From Spirulina subsalsa PCC 9445 (GTDB taxonomy: Bacteria; Cyanobacteriota; Cyanobacteriia; Cyanobacteriales; Spirulinaceae): a DNA stretch of 64,000 bases. The position numbers and the translations under genes are program-made. This document shows, piece after piece, positions 62,708-64,000 of this stretch. The DNA is taken from contig NZ_JH980292.1 of assembly GCF_000314005.1 (NCBI RefSeq), forward strand, positions 3,570,121 to 3,634,120. Reading direction: 5' to 3'. Below the pieces are notes generated by a model, which saw only the letters and a program-made list of their open reading frames with translations, did no database searches and was not told where the DNA came from. How positions within the stretch are numbered: the stretch's first letter is position 1; each line of letters opens with the position of its first letter.

Positions 62708-63064
62708 TTACCGTTCTCGGGTCATGTCAATCATGACATGGCCGGGGAAACCGGGAATGGGGGGAGAGAGTTTGATTAAGCGCGATCGCACTTTTTCCAC
62801 CCGTTCAAACTGTAACAGGGTTTCAATGATCACGGTGTTTAACCGTTCAAGGGTCTTAAATTTCGAGGTTTCCATGAGGTATTGCACTTTTTCCACCACC
62901 TCGGCATAGTTGAGGGTGTCGTCGAGTTGGTCGTTTTGTCCGACGGTGGAAAGGTCTAACCACAGGGTTAAGTTCACTTCAAACCATTGACCTAAAACTT
63001 GTTCTTCCGGTAAGAAACCAACATAACCGTAGTAGCGTAACCCTGTAACTTCAATTGCGTCCAT
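62708..63064 (-). CDS. folB: Dihydroneopterin aldolase
   Basis: The 118-residue protein has MDAIEVTGLRYYGYVGFLPEEQVLGQWFEVNLTL and LDDTLNYAEVVEKV, the FolB pattern with the conserved Tyr and Lys/Glu residues of the pterin pocket. It converts 7,8-dihydroneopterin to 6-hydroxymethyldihydropterin in folate synthesis. It shares a 24-bp divergent gap with menC and heads a minus-strand unit with the two glycosyltransferases. Confidence 0.93.
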   Translation of the reverse strand: MDAIEVTGLRYYGYVGFLPEEQVLGQWFEVNLTLWLDLSTVGQNDQLDDTLNYAEVVEKVQYLMETSKFKTLERLNTVIIETLLQFERVEKVRSRLIKLSPPIPGFPGHVMIDMTRER

Positions 63065-63088
63065 GTTTGAGGGGAGGTTGAAAGAATC

Positions 63089-64000
63089 ATGTCCTATTGT
63101 TTCACGTTTCGCGTCTACCAGCGCCCTTTTTTGCGGCCGTTACACACCCATCACGGCATCTGGGAGGTACGGGAGGGGATTATTCTCCGTTTAGAAAACC
63201 TACAGCAGGAAGTGGCCTGGGGGGAAATTGCACCCCTGCCAGAGTTTGGGTCCGAAACCTTGGAGGAGGCGATCGCATTTTGTCAAAGTCTCGGCCCCCA
63301 AGTCTCCCCCACCCTCCTTTCCAGCCTCCCCGATTCCCTCCCCGCCTGTCAATTTGCCTTTGAATCCGCCTTGCACCAATTACTCACCCCCTCCCCTCCC
63401 CCTACCCTTCCCCCCTCCCGTTTTGCCTATCTCCTCCCCTCGGGTCAAGCGGCCTTAGAGACCTGGCCTAGTCTGATGGCACAGGGAGCGAGAACCTTTA
63501 AATGGAAAATTGGGGTTTTGCCCTTACACCAAGAATTAGATATCTTTCAACAACTCGACACCCTCCTACCCCAAGGGGTACAACTGCGCTTAGATGGCAA
63601 TGGGGGACTTAGGGAAAAGGAAACGCGGGAATGGTTGAAAATGGGGGAAAGCACCTCCCGGATTGAATTCCTCGAACAACCTTTACCCCCCGCAGAATTT
63701 ACCACCCTCTGCACCCTACAAGCACAATATCAAACCCCCCTCGCCCTAGATGAATCTGTTGCCCGTTTAAACGACCTCAAAACCTGCTATAATCAAGGAT
63801 GGCGCGGTGTTTTTGTTGTGAAGGTTGCGATCGCCGGATCCCCCCAAAAACTCCGCCAATTTTGTCAAACCCACCCCCTTGATCTCGTCCTTTCCTCCGT
63901 CCTAGAAACCGAAATCGCCCGCACCGCCGCCCTCCACCTTGCCCAAGAAATCGCCCCCCAACGAGCATTAGGCTTCGGCACAACCCAATGGTTCCAACCC
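63089..64000 (+). CDS. menC: o-Succinylbenzoate synthase, 3' end cut by window edge
   Basis: From ATG 63089 the frame stays open to the window end (304 codons). It is an enolase-superfamily enzyme: KWK with Lys138 and Lys140, RLDGNGG with Asp169, LEQPL with Glu195, ALDES with Asp221, and VVKVA with Lys245. These are the general acid/base and metal residues of MenC, which dehydrates SHCHC to o-succinylbenzoate in menaquinone and phylloquinone synthesis. The usual length is about 320, so only a short C-terminus is missing. Confidence 0.9.
   Translation, partial: MSYCFTFRVYQRPFLRPLHTHHGIWEVREGIILRLENLQQEVAWGEIAPLPEFGSETLEEAIAFCQSLGPQVSPTLLSSLPDSLPACQFAFESALHQLLTPSPPPTLPPSRFAYLLPSGQAALETWPSLMAQGARTFKWKIGVLPLHQELDIFQQLDTLLPQGVQLRLDGNGGLREKETREWLKMGESTSRIEFLEQPLPPAEFTTLCTLQAQYQTPLALDESVARLNDLKTCYNQGWRGVFVVKVAIAGSPQKLRQFCQTHPLDLVLSSVLETEIARTAALHLAQEIAPQRALGFGTTQWFQP

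Overview
The window is chromosomal DNA of a cyanobacterium, most likely a filamentous, repeat-rich one. The evidence is the many HIP1 octamers (GCGATCGC) on both strands together with plastid/cyanobacterial lineage genes: Psb34 (ssl1498 type), CyanoP/PsbP, Ycf20 (DUF565), CGLD27 (DUF1230), DUF3177, photorespiratory D-glycerate 3-kinase, CP12, a PatD-like protein and menaquinone/phylloquinone-type menC. I see no phage, plasmid, rRNA, tRNA or CRISPR array. The genus cannot be fixed from the sequence alone.

Layout. 1-10.4 kb: a truncated Tat-exported solute-binding lipoprotein, DUF4330, thiG, psb34, grpB-like, psbP-like, maf, a very acidic 13-repeat protein with a partner gene, ycf20 and glycerate kinase. 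10.4-15 kb: an Rpn-type nuclease remnant split by a small mobile element, then a sugar cluster (GH32/68-like enzyme, GT2, GT4, HAD sugar-phosphatase). 15-17.6 kb: the compact operon yqeK-rsfS-CGLD27-asparaginase. 17.6-25.2 kb: RNase D, zinc-ribbon protein, prohibitin, TerB, creatininase-like, MnmC2-like methyltransferase and LCP ligase, separated by small mobile elements. 25.2-36.1 kb is the most accessory region: a 152-bp tandem array, a 2071-residue TPR-CHAT protease, a RelE-type toxin-antitoxin pair bracketed by palindromic repeat arrays, a small acidic protein, a 481-residue coiled-coil/membrane-hairpin protein and a Uma2 nuclease. 36.1-40.6 kb: a TPMT/HOL-like methyltransferase and a tight trio (ParA-like ATPase, NTT-like transporter, Cache-HAMP sensor without output domain). 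40.8-50 kb: KamA-like radical SAM enzyme, rpsD, HIT, ExoD, Fur-family regulator, bioB-bioY, SLH protein and the RelA/SpoT enzyme. 50-57 kb: patD-like, zinc-ribbon, YdcF, membrane protein, CP12, DUF3177, glmM. 57-64 kb: divergent hxlR/pirin, an IS4-family element nested in a small mobile element, a methyltransferase, heptamer repeats, GT4-GT2-folB and a truncated menC.

How the parts relate. Most genes are ordinary core metabolism (thiamine, biotin, folate, menaquinone, peptidoglycan precursor, Calvin-cycle control, stringent response). The interest lies in three places: the TPR-CHAT neighbourhood as a possible conflict or cell-death system, the ParA/NTT/Cache-HAMP trio as an undescribed membrane signalling or transport module, and a layered set of non-autonomous mobile elements (a family with GGGCTTGCTG ends, three 240-294 bp IS200/IS605-like elements, and an IS4 element with perfect 14-bp ends and a 9-bp target duplication). 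Coordinates of starts were chosen over upstream GTG/TTG alternatives where family length or ribosome-binding sites favoured it.
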